Shown in pieces: positions 1-5,826 of a DNA stretch of 5,826 bases. A program made the position numbers and the translations under genes. The DNA comes from Syntrophomonas sp. Lineage in GTDB: Bacteria; Bacillota; Syntrophomonadia; Syntrophomonadales; Syntrophomonadaceae. The first letter of the stretch is position 1, and the number at the start of each line of letters is the position of its first letter. The stretch is from contig DLUN01000146.1 in assembly GCA_003444615.1 (NCBI GenBank), positions 499-6,324 of the forward strand, written 5' to 3'. Under the pieces are notes generated by a model. That model was given only the letters and a program-made list of their open reading frames with translations. It did not search any database and was not told where the DNA came from.

Positions 1-79
1 ACTGGAAACACGAACCATTTTTTTCAATTATAACACGCTATATATCGTTTTGGTATATTGTAGTTTTAAGTATTGTAAA

Positions 80-93
80 TGGTCATTGGTCAT
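80..93. repeat. Perfect tandem 7-mer repeat upstream of the synthetase promoters
   Basis: TGGTCAT occurs twice with no gap (80-86 and 87-93). TGTAAA also occurs twice around it (74-79 and 100-105). The tandem lies about 20 bases upstream of the -35 element of the first candidate promoter, a position where activators often bind direct repeats. No known regulator motif is recognised, and in AT-rich DNA a 7-base tandem can arise by chance. Confidence 0.35.
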
Positions 94-113
94 AACAACT
101 GTAAAATATTTAA

Positions 114-142
114 CTTTCAACTCGAATATTTCGGGGTATAAT
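114..142 (+). promoter_or_regulatory. Candidate sigma-A promoter P1 for the acyl-CoA synthetase
   Basis: A perfect -10 hexamer TATAAT is at 137-142. A poor -35 (CTTTCA, 114-119, three of six consensus bases) lies 17 bases before it. Transcription would begin near 149, giving a leader of about 65 bases before the ATG at 215. The -10 is strong but the -35 is weak, which would fit a promoter helped by an activator. The surrounding 214 bases are AT-rich and show no coding character. Confidence 0.45.
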
Positions 143-143
143 A

Positions 144-172
144 TTTATATTTCAAAACGTTTTATATATAAT
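144..172 (+). promoter_or_regulatory. Candidate sigma-A promoter P2 for the acyl-CoA synthetase, with a palindrome in its spacer
   Basis: A second perfect TATAAT is at 167-172. It is preceded at exactly 17 bases by TTTATA (144-149), which matches four of six bases of the -35 consensus. The start point would be near 179, leaving a leader of about 36 bases. The 10-base perfect palindrome AAAACGTTTT (154-163) lies wholly inside the spacer, where a bound repressor would block polymerase. The region is AT-rich, so chance matches to TATAAT are expected, and only one of P1 and P2 may be real. Confidence 0.45.
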
Positions 173-198
173 GAAATCAAGATCGGAAATAAAAACAT

Positions 199-207
199 AG
201 GTGGTGG
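199..207 (+). promoter_or_regulatory. Ribosome binding site that fixes the synthetase start
   Basis: AGGTGGTGG ends 7 bases before the ATG at 215, a normal spacing. It supports this start over the open reading frame's upstream extension to about position 50. That extension is AT-rich, lacks family similarity and would run through both candidate promoters. Confidence 0.7.
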
Positions 208-214
208 ATTATTA

Positions 215-2122
215 ATGTACCAGCATGAAGAGAACCTCACCATGTCCAGAGCCTTTGCCAGATCGGTTGAAAGATATGGCGATCGTGTGGCCCAGCGTTT
301 TAACCCAGACCTCTATTATGGGGATAATGGAGGCCAGTTCACCTGGAATGAGATGCAACAACGTGTGGAGGACATAGCCTGTGGCCTGCTGAGCCTGGGA
401 CTTGAAAAAGGCGAACGCGTGGCTATTATGGCCCCCAACAGCCCCTATTGGACGCACTCGGATATTGCAGTAATCAACTGCGGTGCAGTATTGGTCACCA
501 TTTATCCTACCCTGTCTCTTAACGAAGTCTCCTACATAGTGAATGATTCGGAATGCCGCTACCTGATCGTTGGCAATGAAGATATTCTTAACCGGGTTTT
601 ACCGGGTAGAGAGGTTATGCCAACCCTAGAAAAGATCATTATTTTAGATCTTCAGTATAAAACTGACGACCCCGGAATTATGAATCTTACCCAGCTGATG
701 GAACTGGGACGGCAGAACCGTGCCAGTAAACATCCAATTTACCAAGAACGATGGCAGAATATTAGCCTGGATGACTGGGCTACTATCCTCTATACCTCAG
801 GCACTACCGGGCAGGGCAAAGGAGTAATTATTACCCATTGGTGTTTTGCATCACGCGTTGACGGTGTATTCTATTATTTCTTGAACTCAGGCCATCCGCT
901 TAATGAGGAAGATACTGTACTCTCCTTCCTGCCTCTATCCCACATATTCGACCGCGGGTGTTCCCAATGGCTGGCCATATGGATGGGTGCAACCATCGCC
1001 TATGCTGACAGCCCGGCTACTATGATGGCTGATTTGCAGAAGTACAACCCTACCTGGTTCTCCTGTGTACCTCGTCTTTATGAACGAATTTATATGGCGT
1101 TCCAGCAGATGCTGGAAGCCAGTCCGATGAAAAAACGGCTGTTCACCTGGGCTCTGGGAGTGGGAGAAGAAGTACTCTCTTACCGAATGGACCAGTTCGG
1201 ACGTTATGATATGCGCCCCGAATATCCACTGTGTTTGCCTTTGGGCCTGCGCATAAAATATAAGATAGCCGACAAGCTGTTTGCTAAGGTGCGTGAATTG
1301 TTCGGCAGTCGTTTCCGGTTTTCATTCTCAGCCAGTGCTGGTATCGCACCAGATCTATTAAAGTTCTTCTATACGGTAGGAGTTCCTGTTATCGAGGGTT
1401 ATGGGTCAACCGAAACCACCAGTGCTTGTACCTATAATCCCATGAGCGCCTGTAAACCAGGTTCCATTGGCCCCCAGGCCAATGGCAGTGAATGCCGGGT
1501 GGCGGAAGACGGTGAATTGGAAGTACGGGGAGCAGGCACCTTTATCGGTTATCTTAATAAACCCGAAGAAACAAAAGAAGCCTTTACCGAAGACGGCTGG
1601 TTCAAAACAGGTGATTTGGTCGTTAAAGACATTGATGGATATTACCGCATTGTGGACCGCAAAAAGGCCATTATCTGTTTGGCAACCGGTAAGAATGTAG
1701 CTCCTTATAAAATTGAAAGTCTCTTTGCTACTGCTGTTGAGGTCGACCAGGTGTTTATGATCGGTGACGAACGTAATTACATCACCGCCCTGATAGTACC
1801 GAACTTCCTCCATTTCATCGAAGTATTTGACCGTAATGGCATCGCTTATGACAAGAGCAAAATCAAGTACATGGAAGCGGGCGGAGCGCAACTGTGTGCC
1901 GAGGTCGGAGAAGATTTTATCAACCAACCGCTTCTTAAAGAACAGATCGAGGCAGTTGTTAAACAGGTAAACAGCCAGTTGGAAGGATTCGAAACCATTA
2001 AGAAATATACCATTCTTCCCAACCGTTTCACTGAAGAAGCTGGGGAGTTAACTCCCACCTTAAAGACCAAAAAACGCGTTATTCTAGACAAATACGCAGA
2101 TACTATCCAAGCTATGTACTAG
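215..2122 (+). CDS. Long-chain fatty acid--CoA ligase (AMP-forming), ACSL/FadD15-like
   Basis: This enzyme activates a fatty acid with ATP to an acyl-adenylate, then transfers it to coenzyme A, giving acyl-CoA, AMP and pyrophosphate. It is probably cytosolic or loosely membrane-associated, since no signal peptide or membrane helix is visible. The protein is 635 residues, slightly longer than many bacterial ACSLs. Adenylate-forming motifs appear in order: the phosphate loop YTSGTTGQGKGV (193-204), FLPLSHIFDR (238-247), the adenine-binding EGYGSTE (394-400), WFKTGD (462-467, ATP-ribose Asp467), DRKK (481-484) with GKNVAP (492-497), and the C-terminal ELTPTLKTKKR (611-621), whose Lys617 should be the adenylation lysine. 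The C-terminal region, including ELTPTLK and the final KYADTIQAMY, is typical of the FAA1/ACSL group rather than acetyl-CoA synthetase. Two motifs depart from the usual form: Gly201 replaces the phosphate-loop proline, and SASAGI (372-377) stands where SGGAPL is common. The gene has its own promoter region and terminator. The family call is firm; chain length is inferred. Confidence 0.9.
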   Translation: MYQHEENLTMSRAFARSVERYGDRVAQRFNPDLYYGDNGGQFTWNEMQQRVEDIACGLLSLGLEKGERVAIMAPNSPYWTHSDIAVINCGAVLVTIYPTLSLNEVSYIVNDSECRYLIVGNEDILNRVLPGREVMPTLEKIIILDLQYKTDDPGIMNLTQLMELGRQNRASKHPIYQERWQNISLDDWATILYTSGTTGQGKGVIITHWCFASRVDGVFYYFLNSGHPLNEEDTVLSFLPLSHIFDRGCSQWLAIWMGATIAYADSPATMMADLQKYNPTWFSCVPRLYERIYMAFQQMLEASPMKKRLFTWALGVGEEVLSYRMDQFGRYDMRPEYPLCLPLGLRIKYKIADKLFAKVRELFGSRFRFSFSASAGIAPDLLKFFYTVGVPVIEGYGSTETTSACTYNPMSACKPGSIGPQANGSECRVAEDGELEVRGAGTFIGYLNKPEETKEAFTEDGWFKTGDLVVKDIDGYYRIVDRKKAIICLATGKNVAPYKIESLFATAVEVDQVFMIGDERNYITALIVPNFLHFIEVFDRNGIAYDKSKIKYMEAGGAQLCAEVGEDFINQPLLKEQIEAVVKQVNSQLEGFETIKKYTILPNRFTEEAGELTPTLKTKKRVILDKYADTIQAMY

Positions 2123-2159
2123 AACTGGTAAGGTTAAGATAAGATACAACAACTGATAG

Positions 2160-2199
2160 AAAAGCTTATCCCCCTCCGAGGGGGATAAGCTTTTTATTT
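2160..2199 (+). terminator. Strong intrinsic terminator after the synthetase
   Basis: A perfect 16-base-pair stem (2160-2175 with 2179-2194) closes on the three-base loop CCG and runs into a T tract (TTTTTATTT, 2191-2199). It begins 37 bases after the synthetase stop. The stem combines a G/C-rich top with an A/T base, the classic rho-independent form. It should largely separate the synthetase transcript from the amidase gene 80 bases further on. The reverse strand also ends in four Ts, but no gene approaches from that side. Confidence 0.95.
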
Positions 2200-2227
2200 A
2201 CACAATAGCCAGTATTTGCCTTACAAT
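2197..2227 (+). promoter_or_regulatory. Candidate promoter for the amidase
   Basis: TTTACA (2197-2202, five of six -35 bases) and TACAAT (2222-2227, five of six -10 bases) are separated by 19 bases, longer than the ideal 17. Transcription would start near 2234 and leave a leader of about 45 bases. The -35 overlaps the T tail of the preceding terminator, so termination and re-initiation would be packed together. A promoter is expected here because the terminator is so strong. Confidence 0.4.
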
Positions 2228-2267
2228 GTTATTAAAGCCGCCTGCTTTTTAGGACCAACTAGTGAAA

Positions 2268-2275
2268 GGGGAGGT
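2268..2275 (+). promoter_or_regulatory. Ribosome binding site that fixes the amidase start
   Basis: GGGGAGGT is a strong anti-16S match, though its GGAGG core ends only 4 bases before the ATG at 2279, which is on the short side. The same frame is open back to a TTG at 2216, but that codon has no purine-rich site before it and lies within the candidate promoter, so the ATG is preferred. Confidence 0.7.
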
Positions 2276-2278
2276 ACC

Positions 2279-3712
2279 ATGGTATATTTAGAAAACACCG
2301 ATTCCATTCTGGACATGGATGCCACCGGGCTAGCTGAGAAGATTCGTAATTCTGAGATTACCTCATTGGAGGCCACCAACACTTACATTGAACACCTGCA
2401 GAAAATAAACCCCCAATTGAATTGCCTGGTTGAAGAGCGTTTTGAAGAGGCTAGAAAGGAAGCCCGGGAAGCTGACCGGCTCTTACAAGCAGGTAATGCT
2501 GCCGGTCGTCTATGGGGTGTTCCTATTAGCATGAAAGATTCTTTTGATGTAGCTGGTATGCGCACTACCGGAGGCTTAATGCATCGCCGTGATTTAGTAC
2601 AGGAAAAAGATGCCCAAGTAGTGGCCAGCCTGAAAAAAGAGGGGGCTATTATTCTAGGTAAAACCAATACGCCCATTCTCTGCTTTTACCAGGAAACTGA
2701 CAGCAAACTGCACGGACGTTGTAATAATCCCTGGGATGTGAATCGTACTACCGGAGGTTCCAGCGGGGGCGAAGGTGCTTTGATTGCTGCCGGTGGAGCT
2801 GCAGTGGGATTGGGCTCGGATATCGGCGGGTCAATACGTTTTCCCAGCCATTTTAATGGAGTTATCGGTTTTCGCAGTGGTAATGGCCAGGTCTCTGACC
2901 AGGGGTCATTTCCCCATGTGGGCATTGCCTTGCAGGACCGCATGCTGGGTATAGGCGCTATGGCCAAATCCGTACGGGATGCCCAGCTTATAAACGACAT
3001 CATTGCTCACACCCAGCCTGAAGAACGCAATTTAGAAGAATTTACCCTTGTCATCCCTGAGCAAGCCCTGGGTTACCCGATTGATGAGGCCACCGCCACA
3101 GCCCTAAAGGCGGTTCGTGACTACCTGCAGAGTACTTTTCCTGTAGTAGATGAACAACCTCCCTATTTCCGGCAATCCTCGGTACTGTGGCAGCGTATCA
3201 TGTCCATTGAGGGAGCCTATGCATATGGCCAGATAGCCTTCAACCATCGTCCTGTACATCCTTTGCAAGAATACTTAAAAGAAAAATGTTTTAAGTCCTC
3301 TGAACTCCATCACTATTTTACCTGGGTTCTGGTAGGTGCCAATTTAACCAAGCCCAGCCAAAAAGCTCTTCACCGAACCCAACATACAATTGACCAGGGA
3401 GATAAGCAGATAGCCGAATATTTTGACCGCCGACTGCTGGTTATGCCGGTATATCATACCCCAGCACCTCCCCATGGACAGGTAATCAAAGAAGTGTTTT
3501 CCCTAACTATGTCTTTTAAGAAATACCTGCCCTTCATTGCCTATGTTAATACCTGGGGCCTGCCATCTCTTACGGTTCCCATAGCAGAAAATGCTGCCGG
3601 GCTTCCCATAGGTCTGCAGATAACCAGCCGGGTAGGCAATGAGGACGCCATTTTCCAGTTGGGCCAGATTTTAGAGCGGAATTTTAGGGGCTATAAACGA
3701 GCGGTTATCTAG
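2279..3712 (+). CDS. Amidase-signature family hydrolase, fatty acid amide hydrolase-like
   Basis: The enzyme hydrolyses a carboxylic amide to the acid plus ammonia or an amine. The protein is 477 residues and has no N-terminal membrane helix, so it should be cytosolic. The complete Ser-cisSer-Lys triad is visible: Lys86 in GVPISMKD, Ser161 in GGSSGGEGALI (159-169), and nucleophile Ser185 in DIGGSIRFPS (181-190). The Lys-Ser-Ser spacings of 75 and 24 residues equal those of mammalian FAAH (142/217/241) as recalled. FNGVIG (192-197), followed by a stretch resembling the GQFP segment of FAAH2, also points to that branch. So does the C-terminal block NTWGLPSLTVPIAE with GLPIGLQI (441-448). The usual GLKPTxGR segment after the nucleophile is altered to GFRSGNGQ (197-204). 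It is unlikely to be GatA, because no gatB or gatC is nearby and the substrate-side sequence differs. The acyl-CoA synthetase just upstream fits a fatty-amide substrate, but that is inference; other amides, nylon oligomers or aryl amides are possible. Confidence 0.87.
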   Translation: MVYLENTDSILDMDATGLAEKIRNSEITSLEATNTYIEHLQKINPQLNCLVEERFEEARKEAREADRLLQAGNAAGRLWGVPISMKDSFDVAGMRTTGGLMHRRDLVQEKDAQVVASLKKEGAIILGKTNTPILCFYQETDSKLHGRCNNPWDVNRTTGGSSGGEGALIAAGGAAVGLGSDIGGSIRFPSHFNGVIGFRSGNGQVSDQGSFPHVGIALQDRMLGIGAMAKSVRDAQLINDIIAHTQPEERNLEEFTLVIPEQALGYPIDEATATALKAVRDYLQSTFPVVDEQPPYFRQSSVLWQRIMSIEGAYAYGQIAFNHRPVHPLQEYLKEKCFKSSELHHYFTWVLVGANLTKPSQKALHRTQHTIDQGDKQIAEYFDRRLLVMPVYHTPAPPHGQVIKEVFSLTMSFKKYLPFIAYVNTWGLPSLTVPIAENAAGLPIGLQITSRVGNEDAIFQLGQILERNFRGYKRAVI

Positions 3713-3743
3713 TCATAAATCAAAAGCGGAAAACTTTTACAAA

Positions 3744-3778
3744 TGCGCCAGTTAAGGAACGGTCCTCAAACTGGCGCA
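3744..3778. terminator. Shared hairpin terminator between convergent genes
   Basis: TGCGCCAGTT (3744-3753) pairs perfectly with AACTGGCGCA (3769-3778). Inside, AGGA (3755-3758) can pair with TCCT (3763-3766) around the loop ACGG. It lies 31 bases after the amidase stop and 8 bases after the oxidoreductase stop on the other strand. Read on the minus strand it is followed by TTTGT and more T-rich sequence. On the plus strand the T run is poor, so termination is probably better for the oxidoreductase. It is the only clear hairpin in this spacer and probably serves both genes. Confidence 0.75.
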
Positions 3779-3786
3779 ATACTTGG

Positions 3787-5733
3787 TTAAGCATTTACTC
3801 CTGCCAAGAAGCCTTCCCGGGTCGCCTCCAGAGCATTGCGGGGTTCTACAGCATCACCTACAACGGTGATTTTGGCCTTCCCAGCCAGAGCCTGCTCAAG
3901 GGGATTGTAAGATTCCATACCCATGGCTATTATTACGGTATCAGCTGGGTATTCAAAAACCTTGCCTTCTTTCTCCAAAACCACCGAACATTCTTTGATC
4001 TCTCTAGCACGGGTTTCGGCCATAATATCAACTTTTTTATCCTCCAGGAGTTTCAGCAGAAATTGACGCCGGGTCACATCCTCCTCCAGGGCAATAGCGG
4101 AAAGCTGTTCCACAATAGCCACTTTCACTCCCAGCTCGGTACAATAGGCAGCGGTTTCCGCACCTATTAGTCCACCCCCTAGAACTACCACTTCTTTACC
4201 GATGGTTTCCCTGCCCCAAAGCACATCCCGGGCAAAGACCACATGGGAGTAATCCATTCCCGGAATGTCAGGTCGGGAAGGTATGGCACCGGTAGCCAAA
4301 ATAATAGTATCGGGGGCAATCTCATCAGCCATTGCGCTGGTGAATTCAGTGCCTAGATGAATGTCAACTCCCTTTTTTTGCAGCTGCCTTTGTTCCCAGG
4401 CCAGTAAAAAGGCCATATCTCCCTTGGAAGGAGGAACCGGAGCCAGAGCGAATTCTCCGCCCAGATACTCTTCCTTTTCATAAAGGCTAACCTGGTGACC
4501 GGCATCCGCAGCAGCAAGGGCGGCTTCCATTCCTGCTGGCCCTCCGCCAACTACCACAACCCGCTTGGGCTTTTCCGCTTTGCCTTTTTCTCTTTCCCGG
4601 AGGTATTCAAAGCCACAAGTGGGGTTCACCAGGCAGCGAACCGGGTCATTGCGGAACAGTTCTTGAACGCAGCCCTGCTGGCAGCCGATACATTGACAGA
4701 TATCTTCATAGTTACCAGAGGCATATTTATTAGGTAAATCCGGATCAGCCAGAGATCCGCGGGCCATAGCTACCATATCGGCTTTACCTGAGGTAATAAC
4801 GCTTTCAGCTAAGTACGGGTCATTAATGCGTCCTACCGTAATGACCGGGATGTTAACCACTTTTTTGACCTCTTCGGCAAAGTCCACTATCCATCCATGG
4901 GGCACATTCAGCGGCGGAATAATAGCAGCCGTACTGCCGTACACACCAACTGATACATGGATAGCATCAATTCCCGCATTTCCTGCCTTTTCAAGCATTT
5001 TAGCGATGGCTTTGGTATCCTCGATATTTCTACCACCCGGTACGAATTCGTCAGCGGAAATACGGAATATGACAGGAAAACCATCCCCGCACTTGCGCCG
5101 GATATCCGCCAGGATTTCCAGGGGAAACCGCATACGGTTGCCCAGTGGACCACCGTATTCATCAGTGCGTTTATTGGAGTAATTGGACATAAATTGGGCT
5201 ATAAGGTATCCATGAGCTCCGTGCACTTCAACACCGTCAAATCCTGCCATTTTGGCCCGGTAAGCCGTATCGCCAAACTGGCTGACTATTTTTTTTATCT
5301 CGGGAATAGTTAATGCCCGGGGCATAGTTCCCATAGCCGGACAAGGAATTGCTGAGGCGGAAACCGGCTGGCAGCCGATTATATCTGGCGAAGTCTGCCG
5401 CCCGCAATGGTAAATTTGAGCTATAATCTTACAGTCATGTTGATGAACTCTTCTGGTCAGTTCCCGGTGGCTTTCGATTTGCTCGTCTTTCCACAGTCCA
5501 GCTGTCCAGAATCCTCGACCTGCCGGATCCACAGCATAGTCTTCGGTGATAATCATTCCCCAACCGCCTTTAGCTCTGGCCTCATGATAGGCAATATAGC
5601 GTTCAGTGGCCATCCCATCAGGGTCACAGTAAACAGTCACCATAGGGGCCACCGCCAGACGGTTCTTGATTTGTAGCGTTCCTATATTAACCGGGTTAAA
5701 CAAAGGGCTGCAGTTGCTAAGTATCGCAGACAA
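3787..5733 (-). CDS. NAD(P)H:flavin oxidoreductase, 2,4-dienoyl-CoA reductase / BaiCD / enoate reductase family (FMN, 4Fe-4S, FAD)
   Basis: This family reduces activated C=C bonds, passing electrons from NAD(P)H through FAD and an iron-sulfur cluster to FMN. The 648-residue protein shows the full plan. An Old Yellow Enzyme barrel (about 10-345) carries LFNPVNIGTLQIKNR, HGAHGYLIAQF (171-181, with likely proton-donor Tyr176) and NKRTDEYGG. The cluster ligands are Cys348, Cys351, Cys355 and Cys367, spaced CxxCx3Cx11C as in E. coli FadH. A dinucleotide fold VVVVGGGPAGMEAA (392-405) binds FAD, and a second, VVVLGGGLIGAETAA (515-529), binds NAD(P)H. VVGDAVEPRNALEA (624-637) closes the FAD site. Acidic Glu542 at the end of the second fold's second strand favours NADH (inference). 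The start is TTG at 5733-5731: AGGAGG lies 7 bases before it, and the next in-frame Met (31) would cut into the barrel. No frameshift is seen. The true substrate (dienoyl-CoA, enoate, steroid or other enone) cannot be told from sequence alone. Confidence 0.9.
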   Translation of the reverse strand: MSAILSNCSPLFNPVNIGTLQIKNRLAVAPMVTVYCDPDGMATERYIAYHEARAKGGWGMIITEDYAVDPAGRGFWTAGLWKDEQIESHRELTRRVHQHDCKIIAQIYHCGRQTSPDIIGCQPVSASAIPCPAMGTMPRALTIPEIKKIVSQFGDTAYRAKMAGFDGVEVHGAHGYLIAQFMSNYSNKRTDEYGGPLGNRMRFPLEILADIRRKCGDGFPVIFRISADEFVPGGRNIEDTKAIAKMLEKAGNAGIDAIHVSVGVYGSTAAIIPPLNVPHGWIVDFAEEVKKVVNIPVITVGRINDPYLAESVITSGKADMVAMARGSLADPDLPNKYASGNYEDICQCIGCQQGCVQELFRNDPVRCLVNPTCGFEYLREREKGKAEKPKRVVVVGGGPAGMEAALAAADAGHQVSLYEKEEYLGGEFALAPVPPSKGDMAFLLAWEQRQLQKKGVDIHLGTEFTSAMADEIAPDTIILATGAIPSRPDIPGMDYSHVVFARDVLWGRETIGKEVVVLGGGLIGAETAAYCTELGVKVAIVEQLSAIALEEDVTRRQFLLKLLEDKKVDIMAETRAREIKECSVVLEKEGKVFEYPADTVIIAMGMESYNPLEQALAGKAKITVVGDAVEPRNALEATREGFLAGVNA

Positions 5734-5770
5734 ACTTCTACCTCCTAAATAAGTGATTATCAGTAGAAGT
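5734..5770 (-). promoter_or_regulatory. Inverted repeat in the oxidoreductase leader overlapping its ribosome binding site
   Basis: ACTTCTAC at 5734-5741 is the exact reverse complement of GTAGAAGT at 5763-5770, with 21 bases between them. In a minus-strand transcript the 3' arm covers the last G of AGGAGG (5741-5746) and the bases up to the TTG start. Within the loop ATAA and TTAT can form a further weak pairing. It could be an RNA hairpin limiting ribosome access or a DNA operator. A GATAAT on the minus strand (5761-5756) falls inside the repeat, but no convincing -35 accompanies it. The stem is A/T-rich and short, so its stability is modest. Confidence 0.4.
5741..5746 (-). promoter_or_regulatory. 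Ribosome binding site for the TTG-started oxidoreductase
   Basis: On the minus strand this reads AGGAGG, a perfect Shine-Dalgarno core, 7 bases before the TTG start. It is the main reason for accepting the unusual start codon, together with the barrel's N-terminal sequence (LFNPVNIG) appearing immediately after it. Confidence 0.85.
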
Positions 5771-5826
5771 ATGCCCGGCTCATTTATTAATATGTATCTA
5801 GACTAGAAGACAGGGGGACTTTAACT

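Noticed and set aside
154..163. The palindrome as a catabolite-repression (cre) site
   Set aside because: The central bases fit, but the outer G and the CA on the other side do not, so a CcpA assignment is not supported.
50..214. Upstream extension of the synthetase reading frame by 55 codons
   Set aside because: It is AT-rich with no family similarity, overlaps two TATAAT elements, and a good ribosome binding site supports the ATG at 215.
1406..1927. 173-codon open frame on the minus strand within the synthetase gene
   Set aside because: It lies wholly antisense to a conserved enzyme gene, shows no recognisable domain, and is best explained as a shadow of the real coding frame.
2216..2278. 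TTG start giving a 21-residue longer amidase
   Set aside because: There is no Shine-Dalgarno site before it and it overlaps the candidate promoter; GGGGAGGT marks the ATG at 2279.
2279..3712. Amidase as GatA of the tRNA amidotransferase
   Set aside because: No gatB or gatC is adjacent, and the FAAH-type GGSSGGEGALI and following segments fit the fatty amide hydrolase branch better.
3722..3738. Small hairpin AAAAG / CTTTT just after the amidase stop
   Set aside because: It has only five mostly A-T pairs with a seven-base loop and no T tract beyond the arm, which is too weak beside the neighbouring 10-base-pair hairpin.
4826..5313. Two overlapping 118-codon plus-strand frames inside the oxidoreductase
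   Set aside because: They are antisense to the conserved FMN barrel, overlap each other in different frames and encode no recognisable motif.
5771..5826. A promoter or a further gene start at the right edge
   Set aside because: No well-spaced -35/-10 pair is seen on the minus strand and no start codon with coding sequence on the plus strand; the GGGGGAC near the edge leads out of the window.

Overview
The window reads as a piece of chromosome from a low-to-mid GC, Gram-positive-type anaerobe. The assignment to Clostridia, perhaps near Syntrophomonadaceae or Peptococcaceae, is an inference without a database search. It rests on purine-rich Shine-Dalgarno sites (one a perfect AGGAGG), a TTG start codon, AT-rich spacers around coding sequence of balanced composition, and an iron-sulfur flavoenzyme of a type common in anaerobes. 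There are three complete protein genes. I saw no RNA gene, mobile element or CRISPR array.

Layout: 1-214 is an AT-rich control region with two candidate sigma-A-type promoters, a tandem 7-mer and a perfect palindrome. 215-2122 (+) is a long-chain acyl-CoA synthetase of the ACSL/FadD15 kind, closed by a very strong intrinsic terminator (2160-2199). 2279-3712 (+) is an amidase-signature hydrolase that looks like fatty acid amide hydrolase, probably with its own promoter just after that terminator. 3744-3778 is a shared hairpin between convergent genes. 3787-5733 (-) is a three-part FMN / 4Fe-4S / FAD oxidoreductase of the 2,4-dienoyl-CoA reductase / BaiCD / enoate reductase family. It starts at TTG, and its leader holds an inverted repeat touching the ribosome binding site. 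5734-5826 is its upstream region.

Taken together the genes suggest lipid catabolism. The amidase could release a fatty acid from an amide, the synthetase could activate it to acyl-CoA, and the reductase could remove double bonds that block beta-oxidation. Each family call is well supported by visible motifs. The joint pathway is a hypothesis from adjacency and family knowledge, and the three genes are not one operon. I see no clearly new biological system. The points most worth checking are the amidase-synthetase pairing, the altered motifs in both enzymes, and the small regulatory palindromes.
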